NCBI RefSeq assembly: GCF_003852895.1
Contig: NZ_QUSW01000001.1
Location: 682,001 to 746,000, forward strand
Direction: 5' to 3'
DNA: 64,000 bases
Source: Rhizobacter terrae
Lineage (GTDB): Bacteria > Pseudomonadota > Gammaproteobacteria > Burkholderiales > Burkholderiaceae_C
Shown in pieces: positions 28,870 to 36,934 of the stretch. The notes beneath the pieces were generated by a model. That model did not search any database. It was not told where the DNA came from and worked only from the letters and a program-made list of their open reading frames with translations. A program made the translations under genes and the position numbers. Each line of letters starts with the position of its first letter. Within the stretch, counting starts at the first letter, position 1.

Positions 28870-29313
28870 ATGAAGTCCCTCCGCATCCCCCTCCTCGCCA
28901 CCGCGTTCGCCGCATCCTTGGGCCTGGCCGCGCCTTTGATGGCCCAGGCGCAGGCAGTGGCCGCCGCCAACATCTCCAGCGCGGAGACCGCAGCGGCGTA
29001 CAAGAAGGATGCCGCCAGGCACGTCTACAAGGCCTATGCCGACAAGGTCTACAAGGGCAAGCTGCCCCCGCTGATCCATGCGGTGGTGGTGCTTGAAGTC
29101 TCGGTCGACAACCAGGGCAACGTGCAGGACATCAACACCATCCGCGTGCCCACCCATGCGCCGGACGTGACGGCGGCGGTCAAGGACATGATCCAGCGCG
29201 CCTCGCCCATGCCCGCGCCTTCGCGCATGGGCGGCGTGAAGTTCACGGAAGTGTGGCTGGTCGACAAGAGCGGACGGTTCCAACTGGATACCTTGTCAGA
29301 AGGCCAGCGATGA
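28870..29313 (+). CDS. Periplasmic TonB C-terminal-like domain protein
   Basis: A 147-aa protein with a cleavable-looking signal peptide (~1-29, ending AQAQA) and a C-terminal domain that resembles TonB-C: VVLEVSVDNQGNVQDINTIRVP, then VKDMIQRASPMPAPSRMGG and a final FTEVWLVDKSGRFQLDTL. Unlike real TonB it has no N-terminal membrane anchor, no Pro-rich spacer and no ExbBD neighbours, so energy transduction is doubtful. It may be a free periplasmic adaptor. It is followed 4 bp later by an 83-bp palindromic repeat that could end its transcript. Confidence 0.7.
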   Translation: MKSLRIPLLATAFAASLGLAAPLMAQAQAVAAANISSAETAAAYKKDAARHVYKAYADKVYKGKLPPLIHAVVVLEVSVDNQGNVQDINTIRVPTHAPDVTAAVKDMIQRASPMPAPSRMGGVKFTEVWLVDKSGRFQLDTLSEGQR

Positions 29314-29317
29314 CCCC

Positions 29318-29400
29318 GTAGGGTGGGTCGAGCGAAGCGGACCCACGCGGTGCCGCTTTGACAACCGACCCGTGGGTCCGCTTCGCTCGACCCACCCTAC
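29318..29400. repeat. 83-bp palindromic intergenic element
   Basis: Two perfectly complementary 30-base arms (29318-29347, starting GTAGGGTGGGTCGAGCGAAG, and 29371-29400, ending CTCGACCCACCCTAC) flank a 23-base loop. The arm sequence is of the kind I recall as dispersed in many proteobacterial genomes as an imperfect or single-arm repeat. It could fold into a very stable hairpin, act as a bidirectional terminator, or be a mobile palindromic unit. It sits precisely between two genes. Confidence 0.85.
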
Positions 29401-29408
29401 CAAATCCA

Positions 29409-29426
29409 GTCCGCTAGACTGCGGAC
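29409..29426 (+). promoter_or_regulatory. Start-proximal hairpin with -10-like TAGACT, exeA
   Basis: GTCCGC and GCGGAC flank TAGACT and end directly at the exeA ATG (29427). TAGACT could be a -10 element giving a nearly leaderless mRNA. No Shine-Dalgarno sequence is present. The -35 is not recognisable. Confidence 0.35.
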
Positions 29427-31112
29427 ATGTACGCGCGTTTCTTCGGACTGAAGCGGGAGCCTTTTTCGATCGCGCCCGATCCGCGCTATCTCTACATGAG
29501 CGATCGGCACCGCGAGGCGCTCGCCCACTTGCTGTATGGCGTCAAGGGCGGCGGCGGCTTCGTGCTGCTCACCGGCGAGATCGGCGCGGGCAAGACCACG
29601 GTGTGCCGCTGCTTCCTGGAGCAGATCCCGCCGCGCTGCAACGTCGCCTACATCTTCAACCCCAAGCTCACGGTCGACGAGCTGCTGAAGTCGATCTGCG
29701 ACGAGTTCCGCATTCCGATGCAGGCCAGCATCCCCGGCATGGCCACGGTGAAGGACTACGTCGACGCGCTCAACGAGTTCCTGCTCAAGACGCACTCGGT
29801 GGGCCAGAACAACGTGCTCATCATCGACGAGGCGCAGAACCTCTCGGCCGACGTGCTGGAGCAGTTGCGCCTGCTCACCAACCTAGAGACCAACGAGCGC
29901 AAGCTGCTGCAGATCATCCTCATCGGCCAGCCCGAGCTTCGCACCATGCTCGCGCGGCCCGAGCTGGAGCAGATGGCGCAGCGCGTGATCGCGCGCTTCC
30001 ACCTGGACGCGCTGTCGCCCAAGGAGACGACGCAGTACATCCGGCACCGCATGGCGGTGGCGGGCATGACGCGTGCCTTCCCTTTCGATGCCAACGCGAT
30101 CGCCCGCATCCACGAGCTGTCGCGCGGCATTCCGCGGCGCATCAACCTGCTGTGCGACCGTGCGCTGCTGGGCGCCTACGGCAACCAGCGGCCCAACGTG
30201 GACCGCACGATGGTGGAGAAGGCATCGCAGGAAGTCTTCGGCGTGGCGGCCGATGGCGCCCGCCTGCCCTGGTCGCGGAACAAGCGCTGGGCGGTGGCCG
30301 GCGGCGGCATCGCGGCCTGCGTCGCCTTGCTGGGCGTGGGCACGGTGGCGATGGATTCACGGCACGGCGCTCCGACCGCGGCCGCTCCCAATCCCGCTGC
30401 GTCGGCCACGCGGCTGGCCTTGGCCGCGCCTTCGGCCAGCGCAGCCGCACCGGACCACCTGGCCGCGGCGAGCGCGCCACCGGCGGCCATCGCCAAGCCG
30501 GCCGCATCTGCACCAGCGCCTGCGGTGTCCCTGGCAACCGGCGTGAAGTCCGCCATCCACAGCGAGCGCGACGCCTGGCGTGAACTCGCCCCCGCCTGGG
30601 ACCTGAAGCTCGGCGACGGCGACCCCTGCCAGCTCGCCGGACGCGCCCAGGTGGAGTGCTTCCGCAGCACCAGCAGCAACCTGGCGTTGATCCGCCAGCT
30701 CGCCCGGCCGGGCATCATCAGCGTGCGCGACGAGAGCGACAAGACCGGCTTCGCCGTGCTGACCGGCCTGGGCACGCAAACCGCCACGCTCAGCACTGGC
30801 GGCGTGACGCAGACGGTGTCGCTCGCCACGCTGGCGTCGATGTGGAAGGGCGACTACGCCACCTTCTTCCGCGTGCCGCCGGGCTACGTCAACAAGGTCG
30901 TGGATGCCGAGACCGGCCCCATGGCCGAGTGGCTGTCGGCGCAGCTTGCCAAGGTCGACGGCGCCCCGCAGGGCGGCCCCCTGCGTCCGCGCGTGTCGGC
31001 CTTCCAGCTCGCCCAGGGCCTCAAGGCCGACGGCCTCGCCGGCCCCACCACCTTCATGCAGCTCAACCGCGCCATGGGTATTCCCGAGCCGCGGCTGAGC
31101 GCGGAAAGATAG
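29427..31112 (+). CDS. exeA: ExeA/GspA-type AAA ATPase with peptidoglycan-binding domain
   Basis: An inner-membrane ATPase of 561 aa. The N-terminal AAA domain starts MYARFFGLKREPFSIAPDPRYLY, with Walker A GEIGAGKTT (~50), Walker B VLIIDEAQN and the IPRRINLLCDRALL sensor region. One membrane helix lies at ~289-310, then an Ala/Pro-rich linker and a C-terminal peptidoglycan-binding domain (VSAFQLAQGLKADGLAGPTTFMQLN). In Aeromonas ExeA works with ExeB to open peptidoglycan for the type II secretin. The adjacent gspB supports this. The rest of the secretion system is not here apart from a gspE at 55121. Confidence 0.92.
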   Translation: MYARFFGLKREPFSIAPDPRYLYMSDRHREALAHLLYGVKGGGGFVLLTGEIGAGKTTVCRCFLEQIPPRCNVAYIFNPKLTVDELLKSICDEFRIPMQASIPGMATVKDYVDALNEFLLKTHSVGQNNVLIIDEAQNLSADVLEQLRLLTNLETNERKLLQIILIGQPELRTMLARPELEQMAQRVIARFHLDALSPKETTQYIRHRMAVAGMTRAFPFDANAIARIHELSRGIPRRINLLCDRALLGAYGNQRPNVDRTMVEKASQEVFGVAADGARLPWSRNKRWAVAGGGIAACVALLGVGTVAMDSRHGAPTAAAPNPAASATRLALAAPSASAAAPDHLAAASAPPAAIAKPAASAPAPAVSLATGVKSAIHSERDAWRELAPAWDLKLGDGDPCQLAGRAQVECFRSTSSNLALIRQLARPGIISVRDESDKTGFAVLTGLGTQTATLSTGGVTQTVSLATLASMWKGDYATFFRVPPGYVNKVVDAETGPMAEWLSAQLAKVDGAPQGGPLRPRVSAFQLAQGLKADGLAGPTTFMQLNRAMGIPEPRLSAER

Positions 31113-31119
31113 GCCGCCC

Positions 31120-31788
31120 ATGTCCTACATCCTCGACGCCCTTCGACGCGCGGATGCCGAACGCGAACGCGGCTCGGTGCCCAGCATCCACGCCCAGTCG
31201 GTGCTGCCGGGTGCGTCCGAAGCCCGCGAGGGCCGGGGTACCAACCCCATGGTGTGGGTGGTGGCCGGCCTGAGCCTGGCGCTGCTGGCCTCGCTGGCCT
31301 GGCAGTGGCTCGGGCGTGAACCCGTGCGCGAGCCGGTGGCAGCCACGGAACCTGCACCCGCGGCAATGCCCGTGAACATGGCCCCGGTCAACGCCGGGGC
31401 AGCGCCGGATTCCTCCCGCGTCGCTCCGACGCCGGCACGCACGCCCACCTTGCCGCCAGTGCCGGCGACCGCGCAGCAATCGCTGCCGCCGGTGCCCGCT
31501 GCGACCACGGTGCAAGCACCGGCAGCCGCCGCCAAGCCCGCGCCCACCGCCTCGGCCGCACGCCTGCCCACGCAAGACGAACTGCCCGAAGACCTTCGCC
31601 GCCAGATCCCCAAGTTCGCGGTGGGCGGCTCGATCTATTCCGAGAGCGCGGCCAGCCGCTTCATCATCCTCAATGGGCAGATCTTCCACGAGAACGACAA
31701 GGTCCTGCCCGACCTCGTGCTGGAGCAGATCAAGCTCAAGAGCGCGGTCCTGCGCTTTCGCAACCAGCGCTTCACGATCAGCTTCTGA
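31120..31788 (+). CDS. gspB: General secretion pathway protein B (GspB/ExeB-like)
   Basis: A 222-aa inner-membrane protein: the cytosolic N-terminus has the conserved MSYILDALRRADAERERG motif, one membrane helix (~43-62), a long Ala/Pro-rich periplasmic spacer (~65-150), and the C-terminal GspB domain (FAVGGSIYSESAASRFIILNGQIFHENDKV...FTISF). GspB partners GspA/ExeA in secretin assembly. It begins 7 bp after the exeA stop, so they form a two-gene operon. Confidence 0.92.
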   Translation: MSYILDALRRADAERERGSVPSIHAQSVLPGASEAREGRGTNPMVWVVAGLSLALLASLAWQWLGREPVREPVAATEPAPAAMPVNMAPVNAGAAPDSSRVAPTPARTPTLPPVPATAQQSLPPVPAATTVQAPAAAAKPAPTASAARLPTQDELPEDLRRQIPKFAVGGSIYSESAASRFIILNGQIFHENDKVLPDLVLEQIKLKSAVLRFRNQRFTISF

Positions 31789-31894
31789 TCGGCTTTCGCC
31801 GCTCGTTCACGGCGCCCGCACGCAGACTTCATTCGAGCTTCATCCGCCCTCGCGACAGTCTGGTCCCACCACAACACTGGAAGGGATCGAGATC

Positions 31895-33160
31895 ATGTCT
31901 GAGCGCTTGAATGCCGTCGTCACGGCCATCCGGAATGCCTTTGCCGGCCCGGCCGCGCGGATGGGCGCTGCGGGCAAGGGCATGGCCCGCAGCATCACCC
32001 ATTCGCGCGGGCTCATCATCGGCGTGCTGGCGGTGGGTGCGGCCGGCTATGCCCTCGTCCAGCACCCGCCGGTGAAGACCGTGGGCCGCGGCGAAATCGG
32101 CGTGCGCGACAACCGCCTCACCGGCCACGCCAGCCAGTTCGGCGAAGGCAGCGTGATGGTGCTGCCCGGCCTGCACGACCTGCGCGTGTTCGACCTGCGC
32201 GACCAGGTCTACCGCCCCGTGCAGAGCGCGAAGGCCACCGGCGACGCGCCCTTCCAGTCGGTGGAGGGCCTGTCCATCGGCGTGGACCTGTCGGTGCGCT
32301 ACGCACTGGACCCCGCCAAGATCGGCGCGATGGCCCGGACCCTGCCCGACAACCTCGGCACCGAGATCGTGGAGCCCGCCGTGCAGGGCGTGATCTACAA
32401 GGTCTTCACCAAGTACACCGTGCGCGAGATCTTCTCCAGCAAGCGCGCTGAAATCCAGCAGGCCATCGAGACCGAGCTGCGCCCCAAGCTGGCGGCCGAC
32501 GGCGTGATGCTGCGCGCCGTGCAGATGGGCAAGGTGGACCTGCCGGCCGACTACCGCCGCGGCATGGACCAGTTGCTTGCCGAGGAGCTTGCGAGCGAGA
32601 AGATGCGCTACACGCTGGAGCTCAAGGACAAGCGCGTGAAGGAGACCGAACTCGACGCCGAAGCCGACAAGGTGCGCCGCGAGAAGGCCGCCGAGGCCGC
32701 GGGCAACGAGCAGATCATCGCGGCCAAGGCGCAGTCCGAAGCGATGAAGCACGTGCTGCCGTTCAAGCAGAAGCAGATCGAGCAGCGGCAGCTCGAAGCC
32801 GAGGCCGAGAAGCTGTCGCGCATCAAGAGCGCGGAAGGCACCGCCCAGGCCCGCCGCATCGAGGCCGCCGGCGAGGCCGATTCGCGCCAGAAGCTGGCCG
32901 ACGCCGAGGCCTACCGGCTGGATCGCGTGGGCAAGATCACCAGCGAGCAGATGGCCCGTGAGGGTGCGCTCATCAGCAAGCACCCGCTGTTGATCCAGAA
33001 GACCATGGCCGACAAGCTGTCGGACAAGATCACCGTCGTCATCGCGCCGCCGCCCAGCGATGGCGGGTTCATCGGATCGGCCCTGCTGGGCAGCCAGCAG
33101 AAGGCGGCCGCCGCTGCCGCACCTGCCGAGCCGCAAGAGACGACGAAGGAGGCTCAGTGA
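31895..33160 (+). CDS. SPFH/Band 7 domain membrane protein
   Basis: A 421-aa stomatin/prohibitin-like protein with an N-terminal membrane helix (~40-58), a band-7 domain (~60-230; RGEIGVRDNRL, QVYRPVQSAKATG, ILPGLH-like opening) and a long charged coiled coil (~235-370) rich in Lys, Glu and Ala. A low-complexity Ala/Pro tail follows. SPFH proteins assemble into large membrane rings and mark microdomains. ATG 31895 is preceded by GGAAGGGATCGAG, which holds a usable Shine-Dalgarno sequence. The stop overlaps the next start (TGATG), so it is coupled to a periplasmic SH3b-like protein, an unusual partner. Confidence 0.88.
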   Translation: MSERLNAVVTAIRNAFAGPAARMGAAGKGMARSITHSRGLIIGVLAVGAAGYALVQHPPVKTVGRGEIGVRDNRLTGHASQFGEGSVMVLPGLHDLRVFDLRDQVYRPVQSAKATGDAPFQSVEGLSIGVDLSVRYALDPAKIGAMARTLPDNLGTEIVEPAVQGVIYKVFTKYTVREIFSSKRAEIQQAIETELRPKLAADGVMLRAVQMGKVDLPADYRRGMDQLLAEELASEKMRYTLELKDKRVKETELDAEADKVRREKAAEAAGNEQIIAAKAQSEAMKHVLPFKQKQIEQRQLEAEAEKLSRIKSAEGTAQARRIEAAGEADSRQKLADAEAYRLDRVGKITSEQMAREGALISKHPLLIQKTMADKLSDKITVVIAPPPSDGGFIGSALLGSQQKAAAAAAPAEPQETTKEAQ

Positions 33161-34716
33161 TGTCCGCCACGATCCACCTCGCCGTCGCAGCCATGATCGT
33201 CGTCAGCGGCGTGGCGCTGCTGCGAAGCGCGAACGCGGCCGTGCCCGCGACGACGCAGCCCACGCCGGTGGCCGCCGCGGCCAATGCGTCGGCCACGCCC
33301 GCGGACAAGACGCCCGGCGTGATCGCCATCGTCGTGCAGGACCAGGTCGCGCTGCGCGCGTCGCCGCGAGACTCCGCGCAGCAGCAGGCCGTGCTCTGGC
33401 AAGGCGACGCGCTGGAGATCCGCGGCGAGCGCATGGACTACGTGCAGGTCTACGACCATCGCCGTGAACGCGCAGGCTACGTGCGTGCCTCGCAAGTCCG
33501 ACGCGTGTCGCTGGCACCGGCCGATGCGCCCGAAGCCCTGGCGGTGCTGCGCTTCCTGCGCGACCAGTCCGGCAGTGAAGCACTGGGCGTGGCCTATGCC
33601 GCGGCCTACCTGCGCGCCGTGCCCGCATCGCAGATCACGGCCGAACCGTTCGATGCGCTCGGCCAGATGGCCGACCGGCTGGCCCGCCGCGCCTCCGCCC
33701 GCCAGTCGCAGGACAAGGCGGCCGACCAGCGGCTGGCCGCGCACCTGGAAGTCGTGGCGGCCTACGGCGTGGAGATCGCGAGTTTCGAGCGCCAGGGGCA
33801 CATGCAGCTGTGCTACGACGGCGACGCCTTCAAGCGCGTGCTGACCATGACATCGACCAGCGCGCAGCGCGCCCATGCCGCGCTCGCCCTCACCCGCCAC
33901 GAATGCGTGGACCCGGCGATGAGCCCGCTGGACCGGCAGCGCGTGGACGAAGCCCGCGCCGAGCTGCTCGACCGCGCCATGGCCCCGGACCTGCCCGAGA
34001 CGCTGAAGAACCGCCTGCGCATCCGCACGGCCGGCGTGTGGGCCGGCGTGGCCTTCGACCGGCACCGCAAGGGCGGGCAGGATGCGGTCGCCACCGAGCG
34101 CGCCCTGCAGGCCCTGGCCGGCGTGAACAAGGCCGAGCTCAGCGAGGCGGACGACACTGCCTATGCCGATGCGGCCGTGCGCGTCTCGGCCAGCCGCTGG
34201 GCCACGGAGCCCGCGCCGGCCGACGGGCCGGCCACCAAGCTCGCCATCGTCACCAGTCCGGGCCAGCCGGGCGAGACCTGCGTGTCGCTCATCGATGCGA
34301 AGCACGATGCCTCGCAGCCCCTGCTCAAGCGCTGCACCTTCGGCACGGTGTGGGGCGCATCGGCCAGCACCAGTCCGCAGGGCAACGCCCTGGCCGTGGC
34401 CGTGCAGCCGCTGAGCACCTGGCGCGAGTTGTGGGTGTTCCACCGCGTGAACAACGCCTGGGTGCTGGACGCCTTGCCGCCCGGCACGGGCGAACCCGAG
34501 CTGGGCGTTGTGGAATTCGCGGGCTGGGTACCTGGCAGCTCCAAGCTGCTGGTGGCTCGCGAAGCGCGCGTGGACGGACGCTTCAGGCGCAGCTACGAGG
34601 TGCTGAAGCTGGACACGCTGACACTGGAAAACCGCGCCGACAAGCCCGATGCGCTGACGGCCTTCCACCGCTGGCAGGACCCGCGCTGGAAGCACGTGAC
34701 GCTCAGCCTGCGCTGA
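33160..34716 (+). CDS. Exported protein with SH3b-like domain, partner of SPFH protein
   Basis: A 518-aa protein with a signal peptide or N-terminal anchor (~1-26). A bacterial SH3-like domain spans ~55-115: IVVQDQVALRASPRDSAQQQAVLWQGDALEIRGERMDYVQVYD. A helical middle region (~120-330) and a C-terminal beta-rich part (~340-518) that may be a propeller follow; I recognise no family for either. AAGGAGG is 8 bases before ATG 33160, and the start overlaps the SPFH stop (TGATG). The 3' end overlaps the convergent HD gene by 14 bp. SH3b domains often bind peptidoglycan peptides. Function unknown. Confidence 0.7.
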   Translation: MSATIHLAVAAMIVVSGVALLRSANAAVPATTQPTPVAAAANASATPADKTPGVIAIVVQDQVALRASPRDSAQQQAVLWQGDALEIRGERMDYVQVYDHRRERAGYVRASQVRRVSLAPADAPEALAVLRFLRDQSGSEALGVAYAAAYLRAVPASQITAEPFDALGQMADRLARRASARQSQDKAADQRLAAHLEVVAAYGVEIASFERQGHMQLCYDGDAFKRVLTMTSTSAQRAHAALALTRHECVDPAMSPLDRQRVDEARAELLDRAMAPDLPETLKNRLRIRTAGVWAGVAFDRHRKGGQDAVATERALQALAGVNKAELSEADDTAYADAAVRVSASRWATEPAPADGPATKLAIVTSPGQPGETCVSLIDAKHDASQPLLKRCTFGTVWGASASTSPQGNALAVAVQPLSTWRELWVFHRVNNAWVLDALPPGTGEPELGVVEFAGWVPGSSKLLVAREARVDGRFRRSYEVLKLDTLTLENRADKPDALTAFHRWQDPRWKHVTLSLR

Positions 34717-35347
34717 CCTCGCCGCCCGCGAGCTCCTGCAGTTCGTGCTCGATATTGCGCCGGGCTGCCGCCTCGCGACGTGCACGCATCCGGGCGGTGG
34801 CGAACAGGTGCTCCTGCGCGAGCAGGCCGTGCAGGAAGCGCGAACGGCCCGCAGTGAACGCCTCGGAGGTGACGGCAGCGGGAACGAACTCGCGGCGCAC
34901 GCCGTCGGCATAGGCCCGGTAGGTGGCCTCATCGGCGCCGAGCACGGACAGGTCGATGTCGAGCAAGGCCGCCTCGTCGTGCAGCAGCGTGCGCGGCGCA
35001 TGGTGGCTGGCGGTCAGCCGGATGAGCTGGGCGACTTCTTCCCGCTCATCGGCATCGAGGCGGCTGTGCGCGACCAGCGTGTCCACGGCCAGTTGCGCAC
35101 TGCGCTCCTCGTTGTCTCGGCGGCCGGGAACATAGATGGCGTCGTGGAACAGGATGGCCAGCAGCACGGTGCGCGGCCGGTCCACCTGCACCTCCTTGAA
35201 CTGGTTCAGGCAGGCCTCGATGTGGCTCCAGCCGTGGTAGTGGCGGCCCGGCGAGTCGTAGGCGTCGCGGGCGATTCGAAACAGCGCATCGTCGCAGCCG
35301 TTGTAAGCGGCAGGTGCGATGCCTTGCAGGAAATCGGGACGGTTCAT
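34703..35347 (-). CDS. HD-domain metal-dependent phosphohydrolase (COG4339-like)
   Basis: A 214-aa cytosolic protein. Metal ligands of the HD fold are visible: HYHGWSH (His42), the HD pair in AILFHDAIY (68-69), RLTASHHAP and LDIDLSVLG, matching the predicted small-HD phosphohydrolase family. Its nucleotide or other phosphate substrate is unknown. The ATG overlaps the stop of the dioxygenase-WD40 gene by 4 bp (35344-35347), so the two are translationally coupled and likely act together. The 3' end overlaps the end of the SH3b-like gene by 14 bp on the opposite strand. Confidence 0.85.
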   Translation of the reverse strand: MNRPDFLQGIAPAAYNGCDDALFRIARDAYDSPGRHYHGWSHIEACLNQFKEVQVDRPRTVLLAILFHDAIYVPGRRDNEERSAQLAVDTLVAHSRLDADEREEVAQLIRLTASHHAPRTLLHDEAALLDIDLSVLGADEATYRAYADGVRREFVPAAVTSEAFTAGRSRFLHGLLAQEHLFATARMRARREAAARRNIEHELQELAGGEVSAG

Positions 35348-36819
35348 GCGATGGGCATGTGGCGGGCGATGCGGCCATCGTAGGCGCAAGTCAGCACGCT
35401 GTCGCTCGCCGGCAGCACGTCGGTGACGAAGTTGCCGTGACGGGCTTGCCAGGTGGCCTCCTGCCGGGCGGACCAGCACCTGGCCCATCCGTCTTCGCCG
35501 CCGCTGAAGAACGTGCCGTCGTCTCCATGGCGCACGCGGCGCACGGCGGCCTGGTGGGCTTGCCACGACGCGGCCTGCTGCCAGCGGCCGGACTGCCGGC
35601 TCCACACCGTGATGCGGCCCTGGATGTCGCCGACAGCGAGTTGGCGGCCATCGCGTGAGAAGGCCACGCTGCGGCAGGCGGCGCCGATCGGAAGCTGCTC
35701 GCGGGCTTGCAGGTTCGGCAGATCGTGCACTCGGACGATGCGGTCTTCGCCCGCCGAAGCGAGCAGGCCATCGGCCGTGACGTCGAGGGCCCACTGCCAG
35801 CATCCCGCGCGGTCCAGCGTCGTGCATTCGCCGCGGCGAAGGTCGGTGATGCGCAGGTCGCCGTCCGCGCCTCCAGTGATGAGCAGTCCTTGCCACACCG
35901 CCACGGACAGGATGGCCGCGCCATGCGGCGTGAAGCGCCGTTCGCAACGGCGGGTGGACAGGTCCCAGATGCGCAGGCTGCGGTCGCGGGAGACCGAGGC
36001 GAGGCGCTGGTTGTCGACCATGGCCATCGCCAGCACCGACTGCTCGTGGCCCTGCAAGGTGGCGACGCTGCGGCCTTGCGCATCCCAGATGCGGATGCTG
36101 GCATCGCGCCCCGCGCTGGCCACCTGTCCACCGGGCAAGGCGCACATCGCCCAGACGTAGCCCTGGTGCGGCGGCGAGAACGGCGCGTCGGCCGCCACTG
36201 CCACCCGCTCGGCGCGGAACATCAGGTCGCTGCGCATGATGTGCTTCACGCCACGCGTCACGATGGCACCCGCATGCCAGATGCGGTGGTCGAAGACGAT
36301 GAGGCTGCCCGCTTGTGGCCGCACGCTCGAGCGCACCGGCGGATGCGGCTCGCCCCGCGGGGTCGTGTCGGGCCCGCCGTCGAAGAACAGCGTGTCGCCC
36401 CCCTCGAACTCGTCGCCGTCGGTGAGGTAGACCATGAAGGTCAGCTGTGAGCGGTGGTCCGGGCCGCGGTGGTGCACGCCGTCCTGATGGATGTGGAAGG
36501 CCTGGTTCTCGCGGTAGCGGCAGAAGCGGAAACGCTCGTTGACGCGGTCCGCTTGCCAGCGCACGCCCTCGGCGTCGGTGCGGGCCAGCGCCGGTAACGG
36601 CAGCCGGGCAAGGAGCCGTTGTGTCATCTGGTCGGCCAGTTCGGCATCGTCCATCACCAGCCGCTCGTTGTTGCGGTACGAAGGCGGGTAGTCGCTGCCA
36701 GCGCCATGGAAACCCTGGCCTTCGGCGCGGGCGATGAAAGCCCGGCATTCGGCCGGGGAGAGGAAGTCCGGCAGCACGGCGCACAAGCCGAGTGCGGCAG
36801 GGATCGGATGAATGACCAT
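35344..36819 (-). CDS. 2OG-Fe(II) dioxygenase fused to a seven-repeat WD40 propeller
   Basis: A 491-aa cytosolic fusion. Residues ~1-205 are a prolyl-4-hydroxylase-like 2-oxoglutarate/Fe(II) dioxygenase with HxD metal ligands His111/Asp113 (HIHQDG), distal His182 (RIWHAGAIV) and 2OG-binding Arg196 (IMRSD). From ~218 to the end there are seven WD40-like units, each with the IRIWD/LRIWD/VRVHD/ITVWS-type end, enough for a closed propeller. WD40 propellers are protein-interaction platforms, so the hydroxylase may be directed at a bound protein. Start 36819 (MVIHPIP) is where homology begins. The gene is divergent from a TetR gene with palindromes in the shared promoter and coupled to an HD gene. 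Confidence 0.85.
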   Translation of the reverse strand: MVIHPIPAALGLCAVLPDFLSPAECRAFIARAEGQGFHGAGSDYPPSYRNNERLVMDDAELADQMTQRLLARLPLPALARTDAEGVRWQADRVNERFRFCRYRENQAFHIHQDGVHHRGPDHRSQLTFMVYLTDGDEFEGGDTLFFDGGPDTTPRGEPHPPVRSSVRPQAGSLIVFDHRIWHAGAIVTRGVKHIMRSDLMFRAERVAVAADAPFSPPHQGYVWAMCALPGGQVASAGRDASIRIWDAQGRSVATLQGHEQSVLAMAMVDNQRLASVSRDRSLRIWDLSTRRCERRFTPHGAAILSVAVWQGLLITGGADGDLRITDLRRGECTTLDRAGCWQWALDVTADGLLASAGEDRIVRVHDLPNLQAREQLPIGAACRSVAFSRDGRQLAVGDIQGRITVWSRQSGRWQQAASWQAHQAAVRRVRHGDDGTFFSGGEDGWARCWSARQEATWQARHGNFVTDVLPASDSVLTCAYDGRIARHMPIA

Positions 36820-36839
36820 GTCGGTGCTTGTCTTGAATA

Positions 36840-36855
36840 TTGGTTGATCAACCAA
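36840..36855. promoter_or_regulatory. Palindromic operator O1, dioxygenase side
   Basis: The perfect 16-base palindrome TTGGTTGATCAACCAA lies 21 bp upstream of the dioxygenase-WD40 start codon. An identical copy lies 59 bp away centre to centre, nearer the TetR gene. The symmetry and position between divergent genes are typical of TetR-family operators. Confidence 0.75.
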
Positions 36856-36898
36856 CAATTTCACTCTACGCCTTGCCGGCCAGGTTTGCAACGGAAAT

Positions 36899-36914
36899 TT
36901 GGTTGATCAACCAA
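36899..36914. promoter_or_regulatory. Palindromic operator O2, TetR side
   Basis: A second perfect copy of TTGGTTGATCAACCAA, extended by one more T/A pair to 18 bp, lies 21 bp before the tetR-type ATG at 36935. Occupancy here would autorepress the regulator, and occupancy of both copies would repress both directions. Confidence 0.75.
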
Positions 36915-36934
36915 ATCACGGCACAATTCCACCC

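Noticed and set aside
30368-30540. Ala-rich stretch of exeA as a possible frameshift
   Set aside because: The frame stays open and resumes a recognisable peptidoglycan-binding domain; Ala/Pro-rich linkers are normal in ExeA-type proteins.
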